Program-made: the position numbers and the translations under genes | Assembly: GCA_018882725.1 (NCBI GenBank) | Contig: VERK01000002.1 | Location: forward strand, 1-41,842 | Length of the DNA: 41,842 nucleotides | Origin: Actinomycetota bacterium | GTDB lineage: Bacteria; Actinomycetota; Acidimicrobiia; Acidimicrobiales; Ilumatobacteraceae | Direction: 5' to 3' | Part shown: positions 15,228 through 22,329 of the stretch, one piece after another | Layout of the letters: each line of letters opens with the position of its first letter | Numbering within the stretch: the first letter of the stretch is position 1 | Notes under the pieces: model-generated | Databases searched by the model: none | What the model was told of the DNA's origin: nothing | What the model saw: only the letters and a program-made list of their open reading frames with translations

Positions 15228-15812
15228 CTAGTCGAGGCGCACGAACTCGAGGGTGCACTCCGCACCCGACGAGTCGACCATCCGATGGTGCAGCAAGCCA
15301 TCCACGAACGACCGCGTGTGGGTCTCGAGGCCGGCTGACGTGTCAATTTCCATCACGAGGTCGGTGCCGTGGAACAACGTGACAATGGAAACCGGACCGG
15401 ATGGCGAATCGAGGAAGACCGCGGTTTCGCCGTCAACGGGAAACTTCTGAACCGTCTTGCGTCGGCGAACCTCGCCGATCGAACGCGTCTTCACGGTGAC
15501 GGTGAGTTCGCCATCCTTGAAGTCGATGTCGGTGGTCGTGCGGTTGAACTCGTCGCTGATTCGCTTCTCGATGTCGGCGGGCCCGACTCCACGAGCGGCC
15601 AACCAATCGCGGTATCCGGTGTGGCCGACGAACTTCCAGAGTCCGCGCCACGGGTAAATGGGGTCGTCGAGTTCGACCTTCTGGGCCTTGGGCTTGCGAC
15701 GACGATGTGGCGAGAACGCCGTGTTGAGAGCCTCGGCCCGCGCCCGCTGAGCCATCTTGCCGACGATGGCCTCGGTCTTGGGAGGTCGTGCGAACTTGGC
15801 CAGAGACTTCAT
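15228..15812 (-). CDS. Intracellular fatty-acid-binding-protein-like (FABP/iLBP-like) protein
   Basis: A 194-residue protein from ATG 15812 (TACGAT box 9 nt upstream). Residues 1-50 are a basic tail (SPHRRRKPKAQK). Residues about 57-194 line up with animal cytosolic fatty-acid-binding proteins over nearly their full length of about 130. The GLWKFV start corresponds to the G-x-W-K strand; GYRDWLAARGVGPADIEKRI to the helix-turn-helix lid with its GVG; KDGELTVTVKTRS to the DGDTITIKTES strands. ETHTRSFVDGLLHHRM, then CTLEFVRLD, match the last strands, where animal proteins have an R-x-Y carboxylate clamp that here reads L-E-F. A lipid-binding beta-barrel is the likely fold. Membership in the related nitrobindin-like group is the main alternative. 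The gene is divergent from a methyltransferase. Confidence 0.7.
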   Translation of the reverse strand: MKSLAKFARPPKTEAIVGKMAQRARAEALNTAFSPHRRRKPKAQKVELDDPIYPWRGLWKFVGHTGYRDWLAARGVGPADIEKRISDEFNRTTTDIDFKDGELTVTVKTRSIGEVRRRKTVQKFPVDGETAVFLDSPSGPVSIVTLFHGTDLVMEIDTSAGLETHTRSFVDGLLHHRMVDSSGAECTLEFVRLD

Positions 15813-15821
15813 GACGAACAG

Positions 15822-15831
15822 ATCGTAGTCT
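15822..15831. promoter_or_regulatory. Overlapping divergent -10 boxes
   Basis: Minus-strand TACGAT (15827-15822) lies 9 nt before ATG 15812, and plus-strand TAGTCT (15826-15831) lies 8 nt before GTG 15840. The two boxes share two bases, so polymerase could not occupy both promoters at once. Confidence 0.5.
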
Positions 15832-15839
15832 GTCGAGTC

Positions 15840-16418
15840 GTGACCCGATTCGGAGCCGATTACTACCGGCGCTTCTACGGGCGTGGCGGAGTCCACGACA
15901 AGAACTCCATCGCCCGACTCGCATCGGCCGTCCACGGTCTGTGCTCGTGGTGGGGTGTTTCTCCCCGCAGCGTTCTCGACGTGGGGGCGGGGCCGGGGCT
16001 GTGGCGCGACTGGTACCACCGCGAACATCCGAAGGTCCGGGTGGTCTCCACCGACGTGAGCGAGTACGCCTGCACGAAGTACGGACACGAGCAACGAGAC
16101 ATCGCCACCTGGCGTCCGGCCAAGCCGTTCGATCTCGTGATCTGTCACGGCGTTCTGCAGTATCCGAGCGACGCCGACGCCGAATCAGCGATCGAGAACC
16201 TGGCTCATGCGTGTCGACACGTGATGTACCTCGAAGTGCCGACGCGTGCCGACTACCGAACCATCGTCGATCCATCGGCCACCGATATGGACGTACACCA
16301 ACGAACCGGCGACTGGTATCGCACGCGACTCGAACGACACTTCATTCAGGCTGGGGCCGGGTTGTGGGCCCGCAAGGGCGGCCACGTTCTGTTGTACGAA
16401 CTCGAACGAACGCGCTGA
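15840..16418 (+). CDS. Class I SAM-dependent methyltransferase
   Basis: A 192-residue protein from GTG 15840. Motif I is SVLDVGAGPGLW, motif II includes RVVSTDVSEYACTKYG with the acidic residue after the second strand, and the fourth strand region is FDLVICHGVLQY. This is the methyltransferase type 11/12 layout. The N-terminal DYYRRFYGRGGVHDKNSI is typical of small-molecule methyltransferases. The substrate is unknown. An open frame continues upstream to 15369 but is antisense to the FABP-like gene. It converges with the saccharopine-dehydrogenase-like gene, one base apart. Confidence 0.85.
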   Translation: MTRFGADYYRRFYGRGGVHDKNSIARLASAVHGLCSWWGVSPRSVLDVGAGPGLWRDWYHREHPKVRVVSTDVSEYACTKYGHEQRDIATWRPAKPFDLVICHGVLQYPSDADAESAIENLAHACRHVMYLEVPTRADYRTIVDPSATDMDVHQRTGDWYRTRLERHFIQAGAGLWARKGGHVLLYELERTR

Positions 16419-16419
16419 G

Positions 16420-17703
16420 TCAGACGCGAAGCGCGCGACGCACGGGGCGATCCCAGCCGGGCTGACCCGTGGGTCGCGGACCGGGCCACAGACGCGGTCC
16501 CATCTCGACCATGCCGTGATGCGACCCGTACTCACCGAGCAGGTTGAGATAGGGCTCGGCTTCGAAGGCTTCAGCACCGCGCACGCCGGTTCCCTTCCAC
16601 ACACCCGTGGCCAGTAGTTCGATCGCGACCACCGGACAAATGGCGGTCTGCCACAAGACGGCCTGCGAACCCCACTCGCGCATCGTGGTCTCGTTGTCGG
16701 CCACGTGATACAGGTACACCTCGCGGTGTTCGCCGTACGACGTGCCCTTCACCCAGATACCCGCGCAGGTCTTGCCGTGCATGAGGTGACCCAGTCGGGC
16801 CGGGTTAGGGAGGACCGCAGCCAGAACGTCACGCGGTGACACCTGCACGTCACCCACCCGAATCGGATCGGTGGAGTCGAGACCGAGGTACGCGAAGGTC
16901 TTCAGCCAGTCGATGAACTCGGCGCCCAAGCCGTACTTGAACGTGACGCGATTGCAGTCGACTTCACGCGGAATGAGAATGACTTCTTCGTGTTCGACGT
17001 TCACGCACTCGATCGGGCCGATGCCGGCCGGGAAATGGAAGATCTCGGGCTCGCTGAAGCACTCGGTGGTGAAGAGTCCACGCTCGCGCTCCCACACGAT
17101 GGGCGGATTGAGACATTCTTCGATGGTGGTCCAGATCGAGAAGGTGGGCGCGAAGTCATAGCCGTCGATCGAGAGGTTCGAACCGTCGCGCACACCGATC
17201 TCGTCGATGGTGTCGAACAGATTGTCGGCGGCGTAGCGAGCGAAGATGTCGGACAGGCCGGGCTCGACGCCCATACCGACGAGAGCCAACAGCCCTTTCT
17301 CACGCCACGCAGTGTCGGCGTCGAGTTGCTCTTGGCCGAGCGGGATTCCGACTTGGTTGTAGGGGTCGGTCGGGTGTGGCCGACTCAGGTTCATGGCCAT
17401 GTCGAGATAGTTCGTGCCGGCCCGGAAGCAGGCCTCGAAGATCTCTTCGTTGAGACGAGGGTCGCAAGCGTTGACGACGATGTCGGCCTTGGTTCGCGTG
17501 ATGAGCGCGACGAGTTCGTCGACCGAGCGAGCGTCGACTTGCGCCGCCGCGAAGCGGCCCGGATCGTCGAGTTCGCTCACCGCCTTCTGTGCGGAAGCCA
17601 ACGAGATGTCGGCGATCGTGAACGAATCGAAGAAGGCGCGTGTTTCAGCGATGGAGGCCATCGAGGCTCCAACGCCGCCAGCGCCGATCACCAGGATGTT
17701 CAT
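16420..17703 (-). CDS. Saccharopine dehydrogenase family protein
   Basis: A 427-residue enzyme from ATG 17703. The N-terminal MNILVIGAGGVGASMASIAE is the Rossmann NAD(P)-binding loop, followed by FTIADISLASAQKAV and the DIVVNACDPRLNEEIFEACF segment. GTNYLDMAMNLSRP and GVEPGLSDIFARYAAD are conserved in saccharopine dehydrogenase / lysine 6-dehydrogenase / carboxynorspermidine synthase relatives. The precise substrate cannot be assigned. No ribosome site is obvious before the ATG. The 100-bp leader towards the FGGY-like gene is AT-richer than average and contains ACGGT-GTGA-ACCGT. Confidence 0.88.
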   Translation of the reverse strand: MNILVIGAGGVGASMASIAETRAFFDSFTIADISLASAQKAVSELDDPGRFAAAQVDARSVDELVALITRTKADIVVNACDPRLNEEIFEACFRAGTNYLDMAMNLSRPHPTDPYNQVGIPLGQEQLDADTAWREKGLLALVGMGVEPGLSDIFARYAADNLFDTIDEIGVRDGSNLSIDGYDFAPTFSIWTTIEECLNPPIVWERERGLFTTECFSEPEIFHFPAGIGPIECVNVEHEEVILIPREVDCNRVTFKYGLGAEFIDWLKTFAYLGLDSTDPIRVGDVQVSPRDVLAAVLPNPARLGHLMHGKTCAGIWVKGTSYGEHREVYLYHVADNETTMREWGSQAVLWQTAICPVVAIELLATGVWKGTGVRGAEAFEAEPYLNLLGEYGSHHGMVEMGPRLWPGPRPTGQPGWDRPVRRALRV

Positions 17704-17803
17704 GAAAAATCAGTCCAATGCGGGGAACGGTGTGAACCGTGACCTTCTTTCTACCCGCAAAACGGCGCTGTGGCGCGCCACTCGAATATCAAGAAATGGT
17801 TTC

Positions 17804-18541
17804 TCACTTCAAGAATGATTCGAAATGCATTGCAATGTCCCGAACGACCTGCGGTTTCGCGACGGAATTCACAAAACGATCGCGATCGATACCAACGAAC
17901 ACCGACGCACCTTTCCAGTGACCGATTGGCTCATCCTCATCCACCACTCGCGGTAACGCGCGTGACCAATCGCGATTGGTGTCGATCAACGTGGTGACAT
18001 CGCTGTGAACCACGTGATCGGCTGATCGATACAAGCCGTAACCGATCGATCCGGTGCTCGACGTGACGATCGAATCGAGACCGGCCATTCGTGAGGCGAC
18101 GAAATCGAACGGAAGTGCAAAACCGGCCGCGCGACTCCACGTCTCGGCCTCGCTGCGATGCAGCCACGACATCTTCGTGACCGCGTGGCGGGCCTCGGGA
18201 ACGATTCCGGTTTCGCTCTCCCACCATTCGGGGGCCAGTTTCTTGCGACACCAGCCGGCGTCGGGTTCGGACCGCTCGTCGTCCCACACTGCCCGCACCG
18301 GTCGACCCGCCGAATCGAGAACCACCAGGCCCGACGCGAAGGCGGCCACGCCGACTGCCGAGATCACTGGATTGCCGAGACGACTCCAGGCTTGGTCGAT
18401 GACCCGTAGCCACTCGAGAGGAGAGACCTCACCGTCCTCGAGTTCGTGCTCGATCGTCACGACGTCGCCCACCTCGCGGCGCGTGTCGTCGAAGACACCA
18501 ACGGTGGTCGAAGCGAGAGAGACGTCGATGCCAGCGATCAC
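17804..18541 (-). CDS. Half-length FGGY carbohydrate-kinase-like protein (N-terminal domain only)
   Basis: A 245-residue protein from GTG 18541, four bases after the stop of the upstream LOG gene. The sequence IAGIDVSLASTTVGVFDDTR is the phosphate-1 loop of FGGY sugar kinases; AVGVAAFASGLVVLDSAGRP, then VWDDERSEPDAG, hold the substrate-side residues including the W-D-x-R region. FGGY kinases are about 450-520 residues with two actin-like domains; here only the first is present, and after residue about 215 there is no adenosine-binding domain. It may be a truncated, non-kinase derivative or a sugar-binding protein. No frameshifted remainder is visible in the 100 bp downstream. Confidence 0.7.
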   Translation of the reverse strand: MIAGIDVSLASTTVGVFDDTRREVGDVVTIEHELEDGEVSPLEWLRVIDQAWSRLGNPVISAVGVAAFASGLVVLDSAGRPVRAVWDDERSEPDAGWCRKKLAPEWWESETGIVPEARHAVTKMSWLHRSEAETWSRAAGFALPFDFVASRMAGLDSIVTSSTGSIGYGLYRSADHVVHSDVTTLIDTNRDWSRALPRVVDEDEPIGHWKGASVFVGIDRDRFVNSVAKPQVVRDIAMHFESFLK

Positions 18542-18545
18542 CTGA

Positions 18546-19313
18546 TCAGACTCCCACGGTCTCGCCGATGGCACGAATCGGACGCAGACGGTGATACAGC
18601 CGGAAGCGTTCCACCGAGTGACGCGTGATGTGGGCTTCGGCCTCGGCCAGATCGTCGGTGACGAGAAGCAAGTCGAGATCGCCACGGTCGATCATGCCTT
18701 CCTCGACCATCACATCGAGTTGCGCCAGCAACGGCGCCCAGAACTCTCGTCCCATCAGTACCACCGGGAAGTCGCTCACTTTGCCGGTCTGAATGAGCGT
18801 CAGAGCCTCGAATAACTCGTCGACGGTGCCGAAACCGCCCGGCATCACGACGAAGGCGTACGAGTACTTCACCAGCATGACCTTGCGAACGAAGAAGTAC
18901 GAGAACTCGACGCTCACGTCGACGTACGGATTGGCAGATTGCTCGTGCGGTAGGACGATGTTGCAACCGATCGAATGGCCACCAGCCTCTTTGGCGCCAC
19001 GATTGGCCGCTTCCATCACACCGGGTCCGCCACCCGTCATCACCGAGAACCCCAATCGACTCATCGCCGCACCGACCTCGCGAGCCAACTCGTACTCGGA
19101 ATCACCCTCACGCACGCGGGCCGAACCGAAGACGGTGACACAGGGCCCTACGAAGTGCAGTTGACGGAACCCGCGCAACATTTCGCGCGTCACCCGGACG
19201 ACGGTCCGCAGCTCACGGCGTCGGAGTCGCGGACCGCTGAGGAACGATCTGTCCCGAGCAGCCGATGACTTCGAAGCCGTCGATGACTTTCGTCCCTGGG
19301 GGTTCACATCCAT
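18546..19313 (-). CDS. LOG-family protein (TIGR00730), nucleotide 5'-monophosphate phosphoribohydrolase-like
   Basis: A 255-residue Rossmann-fold protein. Hallmarks are VTVFGSARVREGD, then GFSVMTGGGPGVMEAANRGA and the PGGxGT motif MPGGFGTVDELFEALT. LOG proteins release free base from cytokinin or related nucleoside monophosphates; many bacterial members act on AMP or stay uncharacterised. ATG 19313 is preferred because the alternative ATG at 19334 overlaps the divergent ATG 19333 on the CATG tetramer. The conserved RRRELRTVVRVTREMLRGFR helix lies well inside either form. It is coupled to the FGGY-like gene downstream. Confidence 0.88.
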   Translation of the reverse strand: MDVNPQGRKSSTASKSSAARDRSFLSGPRLRRRELRTVVRVTREMLRGFRQLHFVGPCVTVFGSARVREGDSEYELAREVGAAMSRLGFSVMTGGGPGVMEAANRGAKEAGGHSIGCNIVLPHEQSANPYVDVSVEFSYFFVRKVMLVKYSYAFVVMPGGFGTVDELFEALTLIQTGKVSDFPVVLMGREFWAPLLAQLDVMVEEGMIDRGDLDLLLVTDDLAEAEAHITRHSVERFRLYHRLRPIRAIGETVGV

Positions 19314-19332
19314 ACCCGCAAGACTGCCACCC

Positions 19333-19692
19333 ATGGAACTCCATATTTACGGCACCGAGGTCATGAACGACATCGTTCCGCTGGTCCACGACTTCCGACA
19401 CGCTGCTCCCGACGTGATGAGAGCATTCGCCGATCTCCACGGAGCGACGATGAAGGCGGGCGCACTCGACACCAAAACCAAGGAACTGATCGCCCTGGCA
19501 ATTTCCGTGAGCAAGCAATGCGATGGATGTATCGCGTCGCACGCCAAAGGTGCAGCCAAGGCCGGCGCCACCGACGCCGAGGTCGCCGACATGCTCGGCG
19601 TGGTGGTGCTCATGAACGGTGGGCCAGCCACGGTGTACGGACCGAGGGCACTGTCCGCATTCCGGGATTTCGCTGGAGGTGTGGCAACCTGA
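19333..19692 (+). CDS. Carboxymuconolactone decarboxylase / AhpD-like family protein
   Basis: A 119-residue all-helical protein. The AhpD-type redox motif ELIALAISVSKQCDGCIASH contains the CxxC pair and the following histidine. The protein is likely a small peroxidase/disulfide reductase or a CMD-type enzyme. ATG 19333 gives the longest form; ATG 19363 (MNDIVPLVHDF), preceded by GAGG, would also suit. The next gene, exonuclease III, begins five bases after the stop, so both could share a transcript related to oxidative damage. Confidence 0.87.
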   Translation: MELHIYGTEVMNDIVPLVHDFRHAAPDVMRAFADLHGATMKAGALDTKTKELIALAISVSKQCDGCIASHAKGAAKAGATDAEVADMLGVVVLMNGGPATVYGPRALSAFRDFAGGVAT

Positions 19693-19697
19693 GAGCG

Positions 19698-20537
19698 ATG
19701 CCCCGTCGCTCACGTCTCACCATCGCCACCGTCAACGTCAACGGTCTGCGCGCCGCCGCTACCAACGGGATCAAAGGTTGGCTCGACGATCGTCAGCCCG
19801 ACATCGTCACGATGCAAGAAGTACGCGCGCCCGATGCCCTCGTTCCCGAGTTGGTGAAGTCGGTGGCCGGCCCCAAGTGGTCGGTGGCCCACGACGAATG
19901 CGAGCAGAAGGGTCGTGCCGGGGTCGCGGTGGCGTCACATCGGCCCATCGTCGCGCGCCGGGCCGGACTCCAGAAGTTCGCCGCCGATTCCACACCGTTC
20001 AGTGACAGCGGACGCTGGATCGAGGTCGACTTCGACACCGCCGATGGCCGTGGTCTCACGGTCATCTCGTCGTATGTGCACACCGGTGACGCCGAGTCAC
20101 CCGCGCGGATGGCCGAGAAGTTGGCCTTCATGCGAGCCACTACGAAGCGGCTTCAGGCGCTCAAGAAGACGAAGCGGCACGTGTTGCTCACCGGCGACCT
20201 CAACGTGGCGCACCGCGAAGTCGATCTCAAGAACTGGAAGGGAAACCTGAAGAGCGCCGGCTTCCTTCCCGAGGAGAGAGCCTGGTTCGACGAGTTGTTC
20301 GATCGTCACAGTTGGGTCGACGTGGCCCGCAAACTCAGCGGTGACGGCCCGGGGCCGTATTCGTGGTGGTCGTGGCGTGGAAAAGCGTTCGACACCAACG
20401 CCGGTTGGCGCATCGACTACCACATCGCGTCACCCGACTTGGCCGACGCCGCAGTGGAGACCATCGTCGATCGCGCACCCTCGTACGCCGAACGCTGGTC
20501 GGATCACGCGCCGGTGGTGGTGACGTACCTTCTGTGA
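19698..20537 (+). CDS. xthA: Exodeoxyribonuclease III (AP endonuclease)
   Basis: A 279-residue enzyme of the Xth/APE1 endonuclease-exonuclease-phosphatase family. Visible motifs are TIATVNVNGLRAA, the metal-binding QE in IVTMQEVRAP, the catalytic GDLNVAHREVDLKN, SWWSWRGKAF...WRIDYH and the C-terminal SDHAPV with the catalytic histidine. It repairs abasic sites and removes 3'-blocking groups. ATG 19698 is chosen for the MPRRSRLTIATVN start; the frame is open upstream into the AhpD gene. The last 34 bases overlap the convergent DUF2157-like gene. Confidence 0.94.
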   Translation: MPRRSRLTIATVNVNGLRAAATNGIKGWLDDRQPDIVTMQEVRAPDALVPELVKSVAGPKWSVAHDECEQKGRAGVAVASHRPIVARRAGLQKFAADSTPFSDSGRWIEVDFDTADGRGLTVISSYVHTGDAESPARMAEKLAFMRATTKRLQALKKTKRHVLLTGDLNVAHREVDLKNWKGNLKSAGFLPEERAWFDELFDRHSWVDVARKLSGDGPGPYSWWSWRGKAFDTNAGWRIDYHIASPDLADAAVETIVDRAPSYAERWSDHAPVVVTYLL

Positions 20538-21430
20538 TGTCCGTTTCGGCGCAACACCGTGACGGTGGTGCCGAGGACGAGCGCACCGATCAACGACACG
20601 ATGACTCCTTGCAGAATCTCGTTGTCGATCGTGTCGAACACATAGGAGCCGATGCAGATCACGGTCAGGATCGCTCCGCCCACGACTTGTTCGATTCGCA
20701 AGAAACGGACTCCCGACCAGAAAAGAAGCACCGCGACCGCCAGTGACGGGAGCAAGCCGAGGACTCCCCCGATGTCGCCCAGCCACACCGGGGTGGCCGA
20801 CACGACAGTGACCACGCCAGCCGCGCGGAGAACCACCGCCAATCCCACGTTCTGTTGACCAAGAACGAGAACGAGCGCGCCGCCCGCCACGAAAAGTGTT
20901 GCACTGGTGGCGCCATCCCACTTGAAGTGCTCCACGAGTCCGACGCCGATCGCCTGTAACGATGGGAGCAACGCGAGGCTCGCTGAGAACCGGGCCGACG
21001 GCAACCGAATGAAACTCCAGGTGGCACCCACCGCTCCACCGACCACGGCGATCCACTCTCCGTCCCAGTCGGCTTCAGCGAGGAGCAGCGCACCGGCGGC
21101 AACGAAGGACCCAAGCGCGATGAGTTCGAGAACCTCACCAGCGGTCGGTTGCCAATCGCGACCGCGGATGAACTTCTGCGCCAACCACGCGGCGACGAGG
21201 AAGACTCCGTAGAGAGCAATGGCAATGGATACCTTCGACGCTTCTTCGAACAACGCGACGACGAGGCGAACGAGGCCGAGCGCAAGAATGGCGAGACCGA
21301 GATACGTGAGCGCCGATCGCCACTGGATGCGATATCGAGGCGCCCGCAGCAACTCGTCAGCCTTGGCAGGACCGATTCGTCGATCGACGACCAATTCCTG
21401 GACCAGTTCGGACAACGTCTTGTCAGCCAT
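20504..21430 (-). CDS. DUF2157-like multi-spanning membrane protein
   Basis: A 308-residue protein from ATG 21430, with GAGGAGG six bases upstream. The cytoplasmic N-terminus (TLSELVQELVVDRRIGPAKA) has the helix-turn layout of DUF2157 proteins. About eight to nine hydrophobic segments follow, ending in a basic tail (TVLRRNGHHRRYV). The role is unknown. The 3' end overlaps exonuclease III by 34 bp in a tail-to-tail arrangement. Confidence 0.8.
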   Translation of the reverse strand: MADKTLSELVQELVVDRRIGPAKADELLRAPRYRIQWRSALTYLGLAILALGLVRLVVALFEEASKVSIAIALYGVFLVAAWLAQKFIRGRDWQPTAGEVLELIALGSFVAAGALLLAEADWDGEWIAVVGGAVGATWSFIRLPSARFSASLALLPSLQAIGVGLVEHFKWDGATSATLFVAGGALVLVLGQQNVGLAVVLRAAGVVTVVSATPVWLGDIGGVLGLLPSLAVAVLLFWSGVRFLRIEQVVGGAILTVICIGSYVFDTIDNEILQGVIVSLIGALVLGTTVTVLRRNGHHRRYVTTTGA

Positions 21431-21491
21431 CTCGACCTCCTCGACGCATCGAAACACCCAGCACAGGGGAAAGGTGATCGACCAAGCACGA

Positions 21492-21513
21492 TCGGGACGA
21501 ACGTTCGTCCCGA
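21492..21513. promoter_or_regulatory. 22-bp perfect palindrome centred on CGAACGTTCG
   Basis: TCGGGACGAAC and its exact complement GTTCGTCCCGA adjoin with no loop. It lies 6 bp after the stop of the XRE gene and about 60 bp before the DUF2157 start. With no T-tract it reads more like a dimeric-regulator operator or two-way barrier than a classical terminator. Confidence 0.6.
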
Positions 21514-21519
21514 CCGCGA

Positions 21520-21888
21520 TCAGCGAGAACCGTTGGCTGTGCGGTAGGCGCGATAGACCGACACGAGCGAGTCCTTCTGCTCGTCGGTCAACGACGAGTC
21601 AGCGCGGATGGCGTCTTCGGCGGTCGAGGGCACGATCTCGACTGCTGCGTCGTCGTCGAGCATGCCGGCATCGCCGAGCAGTTCTTCGGCCGAGACGTTG
21701 AGGGCCTTGGCGATCGAACGCACCACGCGAACCGACGGTTCGTGAAGACCTCGTTCGATCTGACTGAGATACGGGTTCGACACCTGCGCCAGTTCAGCCA
21801 ACTGGCGCAGACTCATCTGCGCGAGTTGGCGCTGGCGACGAATGGTGGCACCGAGGACACCCAGTCGATTGCTCCAGTCGTCGCTCAT
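21520..21888 (-). CDS. XRE-family (HTH_3) transcriptional regulator
   Basis: A 122-residue protein from ATG 21888. Residues about 12-66 form the Cro/CI helix-turn-helix (ATIRRQRQLAQMSLRQLAEL, then VSNPYLSQIERGLHEPSVRV). The C-terminal 55 residues are acidic and helical (SSLTDEQKDSLVSVYRAYRT). No sensor or cupin domain is attached. No Shine-Dalgarno site precedes the ATG, and the gene starts 19 bp after the stop of the alanine-rich gene on the same strand, so it is probably co-transcribed. It might bind the palindrome just downstream, which is inference. Confidence 0.88.
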   Translation of the reverse strand: MSDDWSNRLGVLGATIRRQRQLAQMSLRQLAELAQVSNPYLSQIERGLHEPSVRVVRSIAKALNVSAEELLGDAGMLDDDAAVEIVPSTAEDAIRADSSLTDEQKDSLVSVYRAYRTANGSR

Positions 21889-21907
21889 GAGGAGGCGACG
21901 AACCGGC

Positions 21908-22252
21908 TCAGGAGGCCGGGGCGACCGTCTTGGCGATCTTGCTGGCGAACTCGATCTGCGCCTGGGCGACCTTGACGGCGAAGTCGATGTTGGCCGTGAT
22001 CGCCTTGCGGACGTTCACAACGACCGGGCGAGCCTTGGCCGGGGCCACGCGGTCGACGGTGGCGACGGCGCGCTCGACGACGGCGATCGTGCGCTCCTGG
22101 CCCTTGGCCACGCCCGTGGCCAGTGCGGCGCGGGCGACTTCGGGCTTGAGGTTGGCGGTCACCTTGTTGACCAGAACGCGCGGATCGCGCGACGAGGCGG
22201 CCTCGGCGACAGGGGCGGTGGTTGCTTCTTCGGTGGTCTTTTTCTGAGCCAT
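21908..22252 (-). CDS. Alanine/valine-rich helical protein (phasin-like)
   Basis: A 114-residue protein from ATG 22252. The first 25 residues are Thr/Ala/Glu-rich and disordered-looking. The rest is amphipathic helix with regular Ala/Val/Lys spacing (LVNKVTANLKPEVARAALAT; FAVKVAQAQIEFASKIAKTV). This layout recalls phasin or apolipoprotein-like surface proteins of polyester granules. No polyhydroxyalkanoate gene is nearby, so the call is tentative. It has the most complete promoter in the window and lies between a TetR and an XRE regulator. Confidence 0.62.
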   Translation of the reverse strand: MAQKKTTEEATTAPVAEAASSRDPRVLVNKVTANLKPEVARAALATGVAKGQERTIAVVERAVATVDRVAPAKARPVVVNVRKAITANIDFAVKVAQAQIEFASKIAKTVAPAS

Positions 22253-22258
22253 GCTTGA

Positions 22259-22289
22259 AGAATACGACCGAGTGCTTGGTATGCCAAGC
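22259..22289 (-). promoter_or_regulatory. Promoter with operator-like palindrome for the alanine-rich gene
   Basis: On the minus strand -35 TTGGCA (22287-22282), 17-bp spacer, -10 TATTCT (22264-22259), then 6 nt to ATG 22252 without a ribosome site. GCTTGG (22274-22279) and CCAAGC (22284-22289) form an inverted repeat covering the -35, a natural site for a repressor such as the TetR protein encoded just upstream. Confidence 0.65.
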
Positions 22290-22329
22290 GGAACTGCCGT
22301 GCCGCTGGTCACTCCATCGCGTCGGGCGC

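Noticed and set aside
21499..21508. CGAACGTTCG as an SOS box
   Set aside because: LexA sites need four bases between CGAAC and GTTCG; here the halves are contiguous.
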